A DNA stretch of 55,177 bases from JAGOUY01 sp964562155 (GTDB lineage: Bacteria > Patescibacteriota > Patescibacteriia > 2-12-FULL-60-25): the NCBI GenBank assembly GCA_964562155.1, contig CAZLRU010000010.1, forward strand, positions 1 to 55,177, written 5' to 3'. Each line of letters starts with the position of its first letter. Position 1 is the first letter of the stretch. The notes below the pieces were generated by a model. The model did not search any database. It was given only the letters and a program-made list of their open reading frames with translations, and was not told the origin of the DNA. Position numbers and translations under genes: made by a program. This document shows positions 8,365 to 15,709 of this stretch, piece by piece.

Positions 8365-8751
8365 ATGAACACGAAAAATCCAGTATTATTCATGGGAGTT
8401 GTGTTTCTCGCCATTGGTATCCTTGGCTTCTTCAATAATCCGATTCTTGGATTATTTGAAGTCGACACACTCTACAATCTTATTCATCTAGCCTCCGGCA
8501 TCATTGTTCTTGGAATGGCCATGAGCGGTGAAGATGGGGCGCGTACTTTTTCCAAAATGTTCGGTGTGGTCTACGCTGTGCTGGGTGTGTTCGGGCTTTT
8601 GTATCCGGGTGATACCCTCTTTGGGACGATGCCGGATACGGTGGCTGATAACGTTCTTCACCTAGTCCTAGGTGCGATTATGCTTGGCCTTGGTTATGCA
8701 ACGCAGGCTAAGCGCATGTCTTCATCCTCGTCTTTTAGGTATAATCAGTAA
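8365..8751 (+). CDS. Small four-helix membrane protein, DUF4383-like
   Basis: This 128-residue protein has four hydrophobic helices in two similar pairs. The segments YNLIHLASGIIVLGMAM and DNVLHLVLGAIMLGLGY repeat the same N-x-x-H-L-x-x-G pattern. That duplicated N-L-x-H-L motif is typical of the DUF4383 type of small membrane protein frequent in CPR. The ATG at 8365 was chosen over an upstream TTG. The gene is divergent from the 333-residue lipoprotein gene and ends at a bidirectional terminator. Function unknown. Confidence 0.65.
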   Translation: MNTKNPVLFMGVVFLAIGILGFFNNPILGLFEVDTLYNLIHLASGIIVLGMAMSGEDGARTFSKMFGVVYAVLGVFGLLYPGDTLFGTMPDTVADNVLHLVLGAIMLGLGYATQAKRMSSSSSFRYNQ

Positions 8752-8761
8752 GGATGTGTAG

Positions 8762-8795
8762 AACACAAAAGAGACCGGGTGGTCTCTTTTGTGTT
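8762..8795. terminator. Bidirectional terminator
   Basis: A perfect 15-bp stem, AACACAAAAGAGACC with its complement, has a four-base loop and A/T tracts on both sides. It separates the DUF4383-like gene from the convergent GC-rich gene. Confidence 0.85.
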
Positions 8796-8887
8796 TGGCT
8801 CACGACACGAATGAATCGTGGATTGAGTTTAGAAGAGGGCAGGGTTGCCCTGTGTAGAGAGGAAAGGGGCGATGGGTGGTGTCGCGG

Positions 8888-9238
8888 TCAGGCGGCCTTG
8901 GTGATCTGGAACAGGTAGTGCGTGTCCTCGAGGGTCCCGGAGCCCTCCTTGAACACGAGCACCACGACCTTGTCGCCGATCTTGGGCAGCGGCTCTCGGG
9001 TGGCGTCGTTGGTGGCGTCGGTGGCTGTCTTCTGCCGCTCGACGCCGAGTGCCGTCAGGGCCTGCTCGAGGCGCCAGCCGCTCTCGTTCCTCGCCAGCCG
9101 CTGGCTCTCCCTGAGGTGCCTCGCCGCCTCCCCCTTGTTCAGCGTGGTGATGCCGCTGCTCAGTGCCAGGATGGTGAAGAGCTTCTGGGTCTCCACCAGC
9201 ATGACCAGCGTGCGAGGCGTGGCGGTGTCGTGATTCAT
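8888..9238 (-). CDS. GC-rich orphan gene, hypothetical (116 aa)
   Basis: This 116-residue protein opens with MNHDTATPRTLVMLVETQ and contains a helical, charged middle region and a C-terminal KVVVLVFKEG segment. I do not recognise it. It stands out by base composition, being much richer in G+C than the flanking genes. It also has a clear Shine-Dalgarno site (AGGAGA, 9 nt before ATG) in a genome where most genes lack one. A consensus-like TTGACA (minus strand, 9360-9365) lies about 120 nt upstream with no clear -10. It is insulated by terminators on both sides. It belongs to a set of similarly organised genes in this window. Confidence 0.65.
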   Translation of the reverse strand: MNHDTATPRTLVMLVETQKLFTILALSSGITTLNKGEAARHLRESQRLARNESGWRLEQALTALGVERQKTATDATNDATREPLPKIGDKVVVLVFKEGSGTLEDTHYLFQITKAA

Positions 9239-9369
9239 CGGAGTGTCTCCTGGCTATTTCGGTCTTTGACCGTGGGTGCCGCCCTGAGTTTGTACTGGTC
9301 CCTTTGAGGATCGCGGGGCTCCAGTACGAGACGTTAGGGTGCCTTGAAGTTAGCCGGGTTGTCAAGAGA

Positions 9370-9405
9370 AAAGACCCTATCCTTGGCTAGGTTAGGGTCT
9401 TTTTG
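9370..9405 (-). terminator. Terminator of pnp
   Basis: Stem AAGACCCTA / TAGGGTCTT with further inner pairing and a T run in the minus-strand reading. It starts a few bases after the pnp stop codon. Confidence 0.75.
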
Positions 9406-9410
9406 GTTCT

Positions 9411-11684
9411 CTAGACGCCGATGGCGTTTGGATTGATTGGTGGTTTGAACGGTTTGCCGCCGCCGAAGGGAGAGGAGGGTGGGCGTGGGGGTCTGGGACG
9501 GTCGGAAGGTCGAGATGATGGTTGATCGCCGCCGGTTGGGGCTGGTGGGTAGGTGTTGCCTTCAGCGCGTTTCATGGAGAGGTTTACCCGACCGAGGGAG
9601 TCGATTTCGTTTACGATCACATTGACCATGTCACCAACTTTGACGATATCGCCGACTTTGTTGACGCGGTAGGGAGCCATTTCTGAGATGTGTACCAGAC
9701 CTTCTACCTTGGGAAGGATCTCTACGAAGGCGCCGAAGTCCATAAGACGTGTGACGGGGCCTTTGAAGGTTTCACCGACCTTAACTTCGCGCGTCAGTTG
9801 TTTAATCCAGTTCACCGCTGCTTCGAGCGATTCTGGATTTGCGCTTGTGACCATGACAAGGCCGTTGTCTTCGATGTCGATCTCGACTTTGTGGGTTGCG
9901 ATAATCTCGTTGATCATCTTTCCGCCGGGACCGATCACATCGCGGATGCGATCAGGGTTGATCATGAAGGAGATGATGCGAGGTGCGTATTTAGACAGTT
10001 CGGCACGAGGGGCAGGAATTGTTTGCTCGATGAGATCAAGAATTTGGAGGCGAGCATCACGTGCTTGTGAGAAGGTTTGTTCGACGACGCTCCAAGGAAG
10101 GCCCGAGGTTTTGGTATCCATTTGAATTGCCGTAATGCCTTCGCGAGTACCGGCGATTTTGAAATCCATGCCGCCTTCGCCGTCTTCGAGATCTTGCAGA
10201 TCGGTGATGACTTGATAGCGACCATTTTTTTCATCGCTCGCAAGACCCATGGCGATGCCGGCAACGGGGGCCGTGATTGGTACACCCGCATCCATGAGCG
10301 CTAAGGTTGAGCCACAGGTTGCTCCCATGGAGCTTGAGCCGTTGGAGCCCAACACTTCGGAAACTACGCGAATGGTGTAAGGAAAGGTTTCTTTAGTAGG
10401 AAGCACAGGGATGAGTGCGCGTTCTGCCAATGCTCCGTGGCCGATCTCGCGGCGACCTGGACCACGGTTTGGTTTTGTTTCGCCGACGGAATAGCTAGGG
10501 AAGTTGTAGTGATGAAAGTAACGCTTTTTGGCTTGGTATTCCATGGTGTCGAGCGTTTGTTCCATACCAGGAGCCCCGAGGGTGACACATGTCAGTACTT
10601 GCGTTGAGCCGCGTTCGAAGAGGCCGGAGCCGTGGGTACGAGGAACAAATGCAACAAGTGCACCAAGTGAACGAATCTCTGTGATTGAGCGACCGTCTGC
10701 GCGACGCTTCGTATCGAGAATTTGTTTGGTGATTTCAGATTCGACAAAATCATCGATAGCGACATCGGCTTTTTTACGCATGTCTTTGCCGATACCTTCT
10801 GCGGTGAGGTAGGTGTCTACTTCTTTCTTGAGACGCGCCACGGCAATCTTGCGATCCGCTTTGGTTTTGAGAGGTTCTGCAAACAGAACGCCTCCTTTTG
10901 TTGATAAGAAGGTTGTGACTTTATCATGCAGTGCTTGAAGTTCGGCGCGCTTGGCAGCTTCCTCCTCTGTTTTTGGTGTATCAAGATCAATTTTTTGTTT
11001 GCCGACGGCAGTACATACCTGGTTAATCAGATCGATGATGGGACCGAGGTGAGAGAGGGCTAATTTCATGGCTTCAAGAGCGATAGCTTCCGGCACGATG
11101 TTGGCGCCTGCTTCGACCATGATGGTTTTATCAGCGGTTCCGGCCACCACAAGATCAAGCTCTCCTTCATCTGTTTGACTGTAGGTTGGCATGACAATTA
11201 ATTTTCCTTCTTTGCGACCAATACGAACGGCAGCAATAGGGCCGTTCCAAGGGATATTAGAAATGGCGAGCGCGCAGGCGGAGCCGATAAGGCCTGGAAC
11301 GTCAGCGTCGTTTTCTTGATCGTGAGATAAAACAGTGGTGACGACGGCCACTTCGTTGCGCAGATTGTGTGGAAACAAAGGACGGATCGCGCGATCAATG
11401 AGACGGCCGGAAAGAACCGCTTCATCGGTGGGGCGACCTTCGCGTTTAATAAAGCGTGAGCCTTTGATGCGGCCCGCGGCATAGAGACGTTCTTCGAAGT
11501 CGACGCTTAACGGAAAAAATCCGGCGTCTTCGCGGGCTTCGCCTAAGGTTGCGGTACAGAGAGCGACGGTATCGCCATAGCGAACGACACAGGAACCGTT
11601 GGCTTGTTGGGCGAGTTGGCCGACGCTGATTGATAGTTTGCGGCCGGCGAGATCAATGGAGAACTCTTTGGGGACGGTGATCAT
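9411..11684 (-). CDS. pnp: Polyribonucleotide nucleotidyltransferase (PNPase)
   Basis: This 757-residue enzyme degrades RNA phosphorolytically from the 3' end and can add tails. It has two RNase PH domains (residues ~10-225 and ~325-545), separated by a helical linker. A KH domain follows (around IRDVIGPGGKMINEI, residues ~565-620), then an S1 domain (around GPVTRLMDFGAFVEI, ~635-700) and a Pro/Arg/Gly-rich tail. The second PH domain carries the signature DAGVPITAPVAGIAMGL and a nearby catalytic-type Asp. Length and order are normal for the family. It lies downstream of rpsO, as in many bacteria, but with a NYN-domain gene between them. Confidence 0.97.
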   Translation of the reverse strand: MITVPKEFSIDLAGRKLSISVGQLAQQANGSCVVRYGDTVALCTATLGEAREDAGFFPLSVDFEERLYAAGRIKGSRFIKREGRPTDEAVLSGRLIDRAIRPLFPHNLRNEVAVVTTVLSHDQENDADVPGLIGSACALAISNIPWNGPIAAVRIGRKEGKLIVMPTYSQTDEGELDLVVAGTADKTIMVEAGANIVPEAIALEAMKLALSHLGPIIDLINQVCTAVGKQKIDLDTPKTEEEAAKRAELQALHDKVTTFLSTKGGVLFAEPLKTKADRKIAVARLKKEVDTYLTAEGIGKDMRKKADVAIDDFVESEITKQILDTKRRADGRSITEIRSLGALVAFVPRTHGSGLFERGSTQVLTCVTLGAPGMEQTLDTMEYQAKKRYFHHYNFPSYSVGETKPNRGPGRREIGHGALAERALIPVLPTKETFPYTIRVVSEVLGSNGSSSMGATCGSTLALMDAGVPITAPVAGIAMGLASDEKNGRYQVITDLQDLEDGEGGMDFKIAGTREGITAIQMDTKTSGLPWSVVEQTFSQARDARLQILDLIEQTIPAPRAELSKYAPRIISFMINPDRIRDVIGPGGKMINEIIATHKVEIDIEDNGLVMVTSANPESLEAAVNWIKQLTREVKVGETFKGPVTRLMDFGAFVEILPKVEGLVHISEMAPYRVNKVGDIVKVGDMVNVIVNEIDSLGRVNLSMKRAEGNTYPPAPTGGDQPSSRPSDRPRPPRPPSSPFGGGKPFKPPINPNAIGV

Positions 11685-11807
11685 AGAGAGGTATGAGGGG
11701 GTCCGCCAGCTGGCGGAGTGAGTAGAGGAGTGACTTTGGATTATGATTCGCCCGGAGACGAAAGGTGAGGGGGCTCAGCTCAGCGTCTCAGGACGAAAAA
11801 GGATGGG

Positions 11808-11872
11808 GGACAGGAACTCGTTTTTGATCAGACCATTAAATGGAGCGAGTGATCAAAAACGAGTTCCTGTCC
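11808..11872. repeat. Perfect 23-bp inverted repeat
   Basis: Arms 11808-11830 and 11850-11872 are exact complements (GGACAGGAACTCG... and its reverse) with a 19-nt loop. There is no T run for termination and no match to the ends of the GATGGGCTC element family. It lies in the 210-nt gap between pnp and the NYN gene. Confidence 0.85.
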
Positions 11873-11893
11873 TGAAAAATAAAGAAAAGAGGG

Positions 11894-12664
11894 TTAGAAG
11901 GTTACACGAATATTCCGTCCGGTTGGAGAAGGGAGCGGAGGGTTTTCGTCTAGGGGTAGAGTAGACGAAGAAGGGGGTTTTCGTCCACGGGTTGGTTTGG
12001 TAGGCGTCGGGCTTGAGGCGTCGGGCACTAGGAGGGAATCATTCATGTTCTGATTATCCTGGTGTCGGATTCCTGCTGTCGGAGCTCTCTCCAGGTTGAG
12101 GGGTTCGAAGACTTCTTCGAGCGCTTGAGCGCTTGATTTCTTGGTTTTTGGCGCTACGTGATGGCGTGAATGAAGGAGGAACTGTTGAGGGTTTTCGCTT
12201 AGATCAAGAAAACCGTCGACGGCTTCGCGTAGATGGGTATTGGTAGACGCGCCAAAGGCAACAGCTTCACACACGATTCCGTTGGCTTTGAGATAGTTTA
12301 CGAGAGGAATGAAATCACCATCCCCGGTTACAAGAACGACCACGTCGACGCGAGGTGCGATGGCCATGGCATCAACGGCCATGCCGACATCCCAGTCGGC
12401 TTTTTTCTCGCCGCTGGCAAATTCTTGGACGTCTTTGACTTTGAGCTCGATACCGTTGGAGGTAAGGGCTTCAAAAAAAGCCGTTTCTTCACCGGTTTTG
12501 GATTTGGCGACGTAGGCGATGGCGCGAACAAGTTCGCGATTGCCAACGGCGGCTTGGACGAGTTCGGTAAAATTCACTCTTGAGCCATATAAGTGTTTGG
12601 CGGAGTGATACATGTTTTGGGTGTCGATGAAAACAGCGACACGCTGAGAAGGGCGGCGGATCAT
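11894..12664 (-). CDS. NYN-domain (LabA/DUF88-type) putative ribonuclease
   Basis: This 256-residue protein's first 160 residues form a NYN/PIN-like domain. It starts with VAVFIDTQNMYHS (the first acidic metal ligand), has DWDVGMAVDAMA in the middle, and ends with VVVLVTGDGDFIPLVNYLKANG, the TGDGDF motif that is diagnostic of the LabA/DUF88 group. Such proteins are metal-dependent RNases or RNA-binding proteins. The remaining 95 residues are Pro/Ser/Thr-rich and disordered. It sits between rpsO and pnp on the same strand, so a role in RNA decay or ribosome-linked RNA handling alongside PNPase is a reasonable inference. Confidence 0.85.
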   Translation of the reverse strand: MIRRPSQRVAVFIDTQNMYHSAKHLYGSRVNFTELVQAAVGNRELVRAIAYVAKSKTGEETAFFEALTSNGIELKVKDVQEFASGEKKADWDVGMAVDAMAIAPRVDVVVLVTGDGDFIPLVNYLKANGIVCEAVAFGASTNTHLREAVDGFLDLSENPQQFLLHSRHHVAPKTKKSSAQALEEVFEPLNLERAPTAGIRHQDNQNMNDSLLVPDASSPTPTKPTRGRKPPSSSTLPLDENPPLPSPTGRNIRVTF

Positions 12665-12852
12665 AAAAATGTCTAAAGAATGAAGTAGGGAGAGGGTAAA
12701 ATATTACCTCTCGCAAAGATTGGGAGTTTTTATAGAAAGACTCAGAATCAATAAAATAATACTAGATTTTTCTCATTTTGTCCAGTTTGTCTAAAAAAAC
12801 AAGAGGGCGACGAGTGGCGTCGGCCCGGTGTAGGTGTGTGGAGAGGGTGTCG

Positions 12853-13107
12853 TCAGCGGCCGTGCAGACTGGCTGTTATTCCCGTCAGGGACGGGATCGG
12901 GTGGATCTTGTAGTGGGTGCGAGCCAGCGGCATGACCGCCAGGACGCTCAGGAACCACAGGATCAGCACGCATTTTGTAGAAGCACGCATGATAGCCCCA
13001 GAATTTCTCGCGTGGCCCTTAGATGAGCAACGGACTATCCTCTCGCGGACAGCGCACCGGGCTCGAAGACTCGAGCACGAGGCGTTGACCACGATTAGAT
13101 TTCCCAT
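12853..13107 (-). CDS. Small GC-rich gene behind rpsO, hypothetical (84 aa)
   Basis: An AAAGGAG site lies about seven bases before the ATG at 13107, directly after the rpsO terminator. The frame encodes 84 residues. It contains one hydrophobic segment (CVLILWFLSVLAVMPLA) after an internal Met, so a shorter secreted or membrane peptide beginning at that Met is possible. No family is recognised. It shares with other genes of the window the pattern of terminator, strong ribosome site, GC-rich frame. The choice of frame rests on the ribosome site. Confidence 0.45.
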   Translation of the reverse strand: MGNLIVVNASCSSLRARCAVRERIVRCSSKGHARNSGAIMRASTKCVLILWFLSVLAVMPLARTHYKIHPIPSLTGITASLHGR

Positions 13108-13143
13108 ATAAAACTCCTTTTCTTTAGGATGTGCAAGGGGAAC

Positions 13144-13169
13144 AAAGCGGCCCGATGAAGGGCCGCTTT
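13144..13169 (-). terminator. Terminator of rpsO
   Basis: A perfect 10-bp stem AAAGCGGCCC / GGGCCGCTTT with a six-base loop, just after the rpsO stop codon. Confidence 0.85.
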
Positions 13170-13178
13170 ATTTATTGG

Positions 13179-13439
13179 TTAGATTTTGAGCTTGGCCATC
13201 AACTCGTCGTACGCTTTGTTGTCCGTGCGTTTCAAGTAGCGCATGAGGCGGCGGCGTTCGCCGACTTTTTTGATAAGACCACGACGGGAGGAGAAGTCCT
13301 TTTTGTGGGTCTTCAAGTGATCGGTCAATTCCTTCACTTCTTCGCTCAAGATCGCGATTTGGACCTGAGGAGAACCGGTGTCGGTGTTATGGGTCTTAAA
13401 TTTCTCAATGATCTTCTTTTTCTTCTGTGGGTCTAACAT
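13179..13439 (-). CDS. rpsO: Ribosomal protein uS15
   Basis: This 86-residue protein shows the full S15 pattern: HNTDTGSPQVQIAILSEEV, then LTDHLKTHKKDFSSRRGL and ERRRLMRYLKRTD. These are the 16S rRNA-contacting helices of the small-subunit platform protein. Length is close to the usual 88-89. It is the first gene of the rpsO-pnp region on the minus strand and is preceded by a long leader. Confidence 0.97.
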   Translation of the reverse strand: MLDPQKKKKIIEKFKTHNTDTGSPQVQIAILSEEVKELTDHLKTHKKDFSSRRGLIKKVGERRRLMRYLKRTDNKAYDELMAKLKI

Positions 13440-13575
13440 AGGCTCTATTCGGGACGTTATCGTGTGGATCGGATCCGGTTGAATCTCGGTCGACGCGATA
13501 TCGTCGGGTAAGCGCGTTCGTCAGGGGTTCCGACGAGGCGTAGGAATAAGGTTAGGAAGGATGTTCCTAATGGCC
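13440..13575 (-). promoter_or_regulatory. Long rpsO leader with hairpins
   Basis: About 135 nt upstream of rpsO contain no gene. They can fold at TCGTC/GACGA and CGACG/CGTCG (around 13490-13540). An extended -10-like TGCTACAT lies at the far end (about 13580). Many bacteria repress rpsO translation by S15 binding to its leader; whether this leader does so is inference. Confidence 0.35.
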
Positions 13576-13606
13576 GGAATGTAGCAGAACTTGGGGAAAA
13601 AAGCAA

Positions 13607-13624
13607 GCGCCCAGAGCTGGGCGT
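13607..13624 (-). terminator. Terminator of the HAD phosphatase gene
   Basis: GCGCCCAG/CTGGGCGT stem followed on the minus strand by GCTTGCTTTTTT, 25 nt after the stop codon. Confidence 0.7.
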
Positions 13625-13648
13625 GCGAGGAAGTATAAAAATAGTTGG

Positions 13649-14449
13649 TCAGCGGAAGAGATTCTGCAGGGTGTGGCCGAGGGCGTTAGGATCCTGGACC
13701 CGTACGTGAATCCCCAGTTCCTGCATTTTAACGGTAGTCAGCAGGTCTCCCACGCAGATCTTGATGGTGTCTGGGAGCGCGAACATTGGGGTGTCGTTTT
13801 CGTCGTTTCCTGCGACGAGGGTTTTACTGAGGGGGATATCTAGATAGGTGCTTAGCCATGTTAGGGCGGTTCCCTTGTCTCCGATGGTGAGATCGGCGGA
13901 GGCTTCATTCCAGAGCACGCCAGGCCAGCTTGGCCGAGAATCGCGGGCGGCGGCCGCCTCACTGCCCCTGGTACGGAAATTGATCTTGCATACCCCGCTC
14001 TTCAAACCGTGCTCGAGGAATCGATCAAGCTCGGTGAAGATGGTCGCTCCACCGTACTTGGTGGGCAGGGTGTATCCCTCGCCAATGAAGAAGACGTAAG
14101 GAAGCCTTCCCTTGATGGCGTAGGAAGCGCAATCGAGTTGGATCTCTCTATCGCGCACGCGACGCCCGAAGTCCTCGATGGTTTTGCTGTCGAGTGGCCA
14201 GGCTTGAATGGTCTCGCCGCGTTCATTTACGATGCGGCCACCTCCTTCCGTGATCACGGGTGCTGTGCAAAGAGCGCGAATGCTCTTATGGATCCCCTCG
14301 AACATGCGACCGCTGGCTACCGTTACCATGTGAGGGGTGGTGCTGAAGAATGTTTTTACTGTGTTGGCTATCCCTTTTTTGTCTGCGATGGTGCCGTCGA
14401 TGTCGGTCACCACCAGTTTGATCTCACTGGTGTCGATGATCTGACACAC
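13649..14449 (-). CDS. HAD-superfamily Cof-type phosphatase
   Basis: This protein of about 266 residues has all four HAD motifs: DIDGT near the start (nucleophile and acid Asp), TVASGR (motif II), the Lys in GDKGTAL (motif III) and VAGNDENDTPMF (motif IV). The cap and spacing fit the Cof/phosphoglycolate-phosphatase-like subfamily acting on small phosphorylated molecules. The start was set at GTG 14449 because an AAGGAGG site lies nine bases before it; the ATG at 14458 overlaps that site. The gene is GC-rich, monocistronic and has its own terminator. A TTGACA lies upstream in the 14540 region. Confidence 0.85.
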   Translation of the reverse strand: MCQIIDTSEIKLVVTDIDGTIADKKGIANTVKTFFSTTPHMVTVASGRMFEGIHKSIRALCTAPVITEGGGRIVNERGETIQAWPLDSKTIEDFGRRVRDREIQLDCASYAIKGRLPYVFFIGEGYTLPTKYGGATIFTELDRFLEHGLKSGVCKINFRTRGSEAAAARDSRPSWPGVLWNEASADLTIGDKGTALTWLSTYLDIPLSKTLVAGNDENDTPMFALPDTIKICVGDLLTTVKMQELGIHVRVQDPNALGHTLQNLFR

Positions 14450-14574
14450 GGTCCACATCCTCCTTGAGCTGAAGGTCTCGTGCAGTTGAAGCAGCTCTCT
14501 TCAACTGGTAAGAGCCTTTCACGGGTGATTTTTGCTGTCAATTGTTTTTGGTTTTTTATTGCCTAAAAAAGAAG

Positions 14575-14594
14575 CAGAACCCGGGCGGGTTCTG
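14575..14594 (-). terminator. Terminator of the 130-residue GC-rich gene
   Basis: CAGAACCCG/CGGGTTCTG stem followed on the minus strand by CTTCTTTTTT. Confidence 0.8.
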
Positions 14595-14619
14595 TGAAGG
14601 AAGAAGGTAAGATGTTTGA

Positions 14620-15012
14620 TCAGAATTCTGCGACGAATACAGTGATTCGCTGAAGTTCGGGGTGAAGCTCGTGAAACTCGTTGCGTGACAGCCTCGCAGT
14701 TTCACCTTTCACGACCATGTCGTAGGGGATTGATGCGCGTTCTTCAGCGAACTCGCCGTTAGGGTCGATGATCATGTCGGCGAGATCGACCACCTGGGGC
14801 GATGATCCGCGCTTGAGCGGGTGTACGATCACCTCTTGCCTGCCCCCATATTGCTGAAGTGACTTGAGGAGCGCCACCCGTCCGTTCATGCCGTCGATCC
14901 AGCCCAAGATGTTCTTGAGGTGGATCCGTGCGTATTCCGTCTGGTGTCTTGGTCCTCCGTGTGTCGCTGGACCCAGAAGGATCACCAGGACCGTCTCTCT
15001 TTGCCTCGTCAT
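14620..15012 (-). CDS. GC-rich hypothetical protein (130 aa)
   Basis: This 130-residue protein opens with RETVLVILLGPATHGGPRHQ, which reads like a buried strand followed by a Gly/His-rich loop, and continues as a mixed alpha/beta protein. No family is recognised. A perfect AGGAGG lies five bases before the ATG. Strong terminator hairpins bound it upstream (15081) and downstream (14575), so it is expressed alone. Composition is GC-rich relative to the neighbouring housekeeping genes. Confidence 0.65.
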   Translation of the reverse strand: MTRQRETVLVILLGPATHGGPRHQTEYARIHLKNILGWIDGMNGRVALLKSLQQYGGRQEVIVHPLKRGSSPQVVDLADMIIDPNGEFAEERASIPYDMVVKGETARLSRNEFHELHPELQRITVFVAEF

Positions 15013-15080
15013 CGCGTCCTCCTGACCTCTCTGACTCTTGGAAGGAAGTTTCCTTGAGTCGGTTGAGGCCAGGATGAACG

Positions 15081-15111
15081 AAAAATCCTACCGGTTTGCG
15101 GTAGGATTTTT
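15081..15111. terminator. Terminator hairpin upstream of the 130-residue gene
   Basis: AAAAATCCTACCG with its complement and A/T tracts on both sides. In the minus direction it precedes the gene by about 70 nt, which could be the end of an upstream unit or a transcription attenuator. Confidence 0.7.
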
Positions 15112-15166
15112 CCTGGTTGGTTTACGTAGATGTATAAATCTATGTAGCCATGGAAGTTCCACCGCG

Positions 15167-15319
15167 ATGGGTCGTCTTAATGACGAGAAGCGTCGTAACG
15201 CAAAGATTCGTCCACTTGCTAAAGCGGGCGATCATTGGGTTGCAATACGCGCGGTGGTTCATAACGATATTTCTAATGTGCACGAGACAGAAAAAGCTGT
15301 CAAATGTGGATGGGGATAA
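15167..15319 (+). CDS. Possible small basic protein (50 aa)
   Basis: ATG GGT CGT ... encodes 50 residues, MGRLNDEKRRNAKIRPLAKA at the start and ending KAVKCGWG, with codon use that looks coding. No ribosome site is visible; a TATGTA sequence lies 20 nt upstream. Its end overlaps by no bases with the convergent TrpR-like gene (3-nt gap). No family is recognised. Confidence 0.35.
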   Translation: MGRLNDEKRRNAKIRPLAKAGDHWVAIRAVVHNDISNVHETEKAVKCGWG

Positions 15320-15321
15320 TC

Positions 15322-15597
15322 TTATTTTATTTCTGAGAGAAGGCGGTTAAAGCCACCTTTTGGATTTAGGAGTACGCGAGAGCCACGAGTGACTTTGGAT
15401 AGACTTACGTGTAGATTTTGGGCTATTTCTCGTTGGGGCAATCCTTTGTGCAGGTCCTGCACGATCCGCCAGCGTTGGGCTAAATCATCGATTTCTGCCG
15501 GAGTCAGTAAATCCTCCAGGACATCTCGCAGGAGATGAGGGTTGTGTTGAGTTCTTTCAATAAGATCTCTGACGAATGATAAATTAGGATTTGACAT
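15322..15597 (-). CDS. TrpR/YerC-family transcriptional regulator
   Basis: This is a helix-turn-helix protein of about 91 residues. The segment LLTPAEIDDLAQRWRIVQDL, then GLPQREIAQNLHVSLSKVTRGSR, matches the TrpR/YerC family, in which the second stretch is the DNA-reading helix pair. The ATG at 15597 is preferred because it gives the usual family length and follows a -10-like TACATA by six bases; an in-frame ATG at 15654 would add 19 residues. It is divergent from the large phosphotransferase gene, and a TGTAC dyad lies between them, so local control is plausible. The ligand is unknown; no trp genes are nearby. Confidence 0.8.
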   Translation of the reverse strand: MSNPNLSFVRDLIERTQHNPHLLRDVLEDLLTPAEIDDLAQRWRIVQDLHKGLPQREIAQNLHVSLSKVTRGSRVLLNPKGGFNRLLSEIK

Positions 15598-15605
15598 AGT
15601 TTCTA

Positions 15606-15617
15606 TGTACTGGTACA
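15606..15617. promoter_or_regulatory. TGTAC-NN-GTACA dyad, possible operator
   Basis: Perfect five-base half sites spaced by two bases, just upstream of the preferred TrpR-like start and inside its promoter. The sequence recalls the GTAC/CTAG-type half sites bound by TrpR, but this is only suggestive. Confidence 0.3.
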
Positions 15618-15709
15618 AGGTAACAGTGAGCTGATTTGGTTCACGTGGGTTCATTCACAACCATACGACGTGCACAGTGGTCTGTAAACGTCGTAGAAAG
15701 AGGTCGGTC

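Noticed and set aside
14009..14467. Plus-strand frame of 152 codons opposite the HAD phosphatase gene
   Set aside because: The minus strand shows all four HAD motifs and a good ribosome site.
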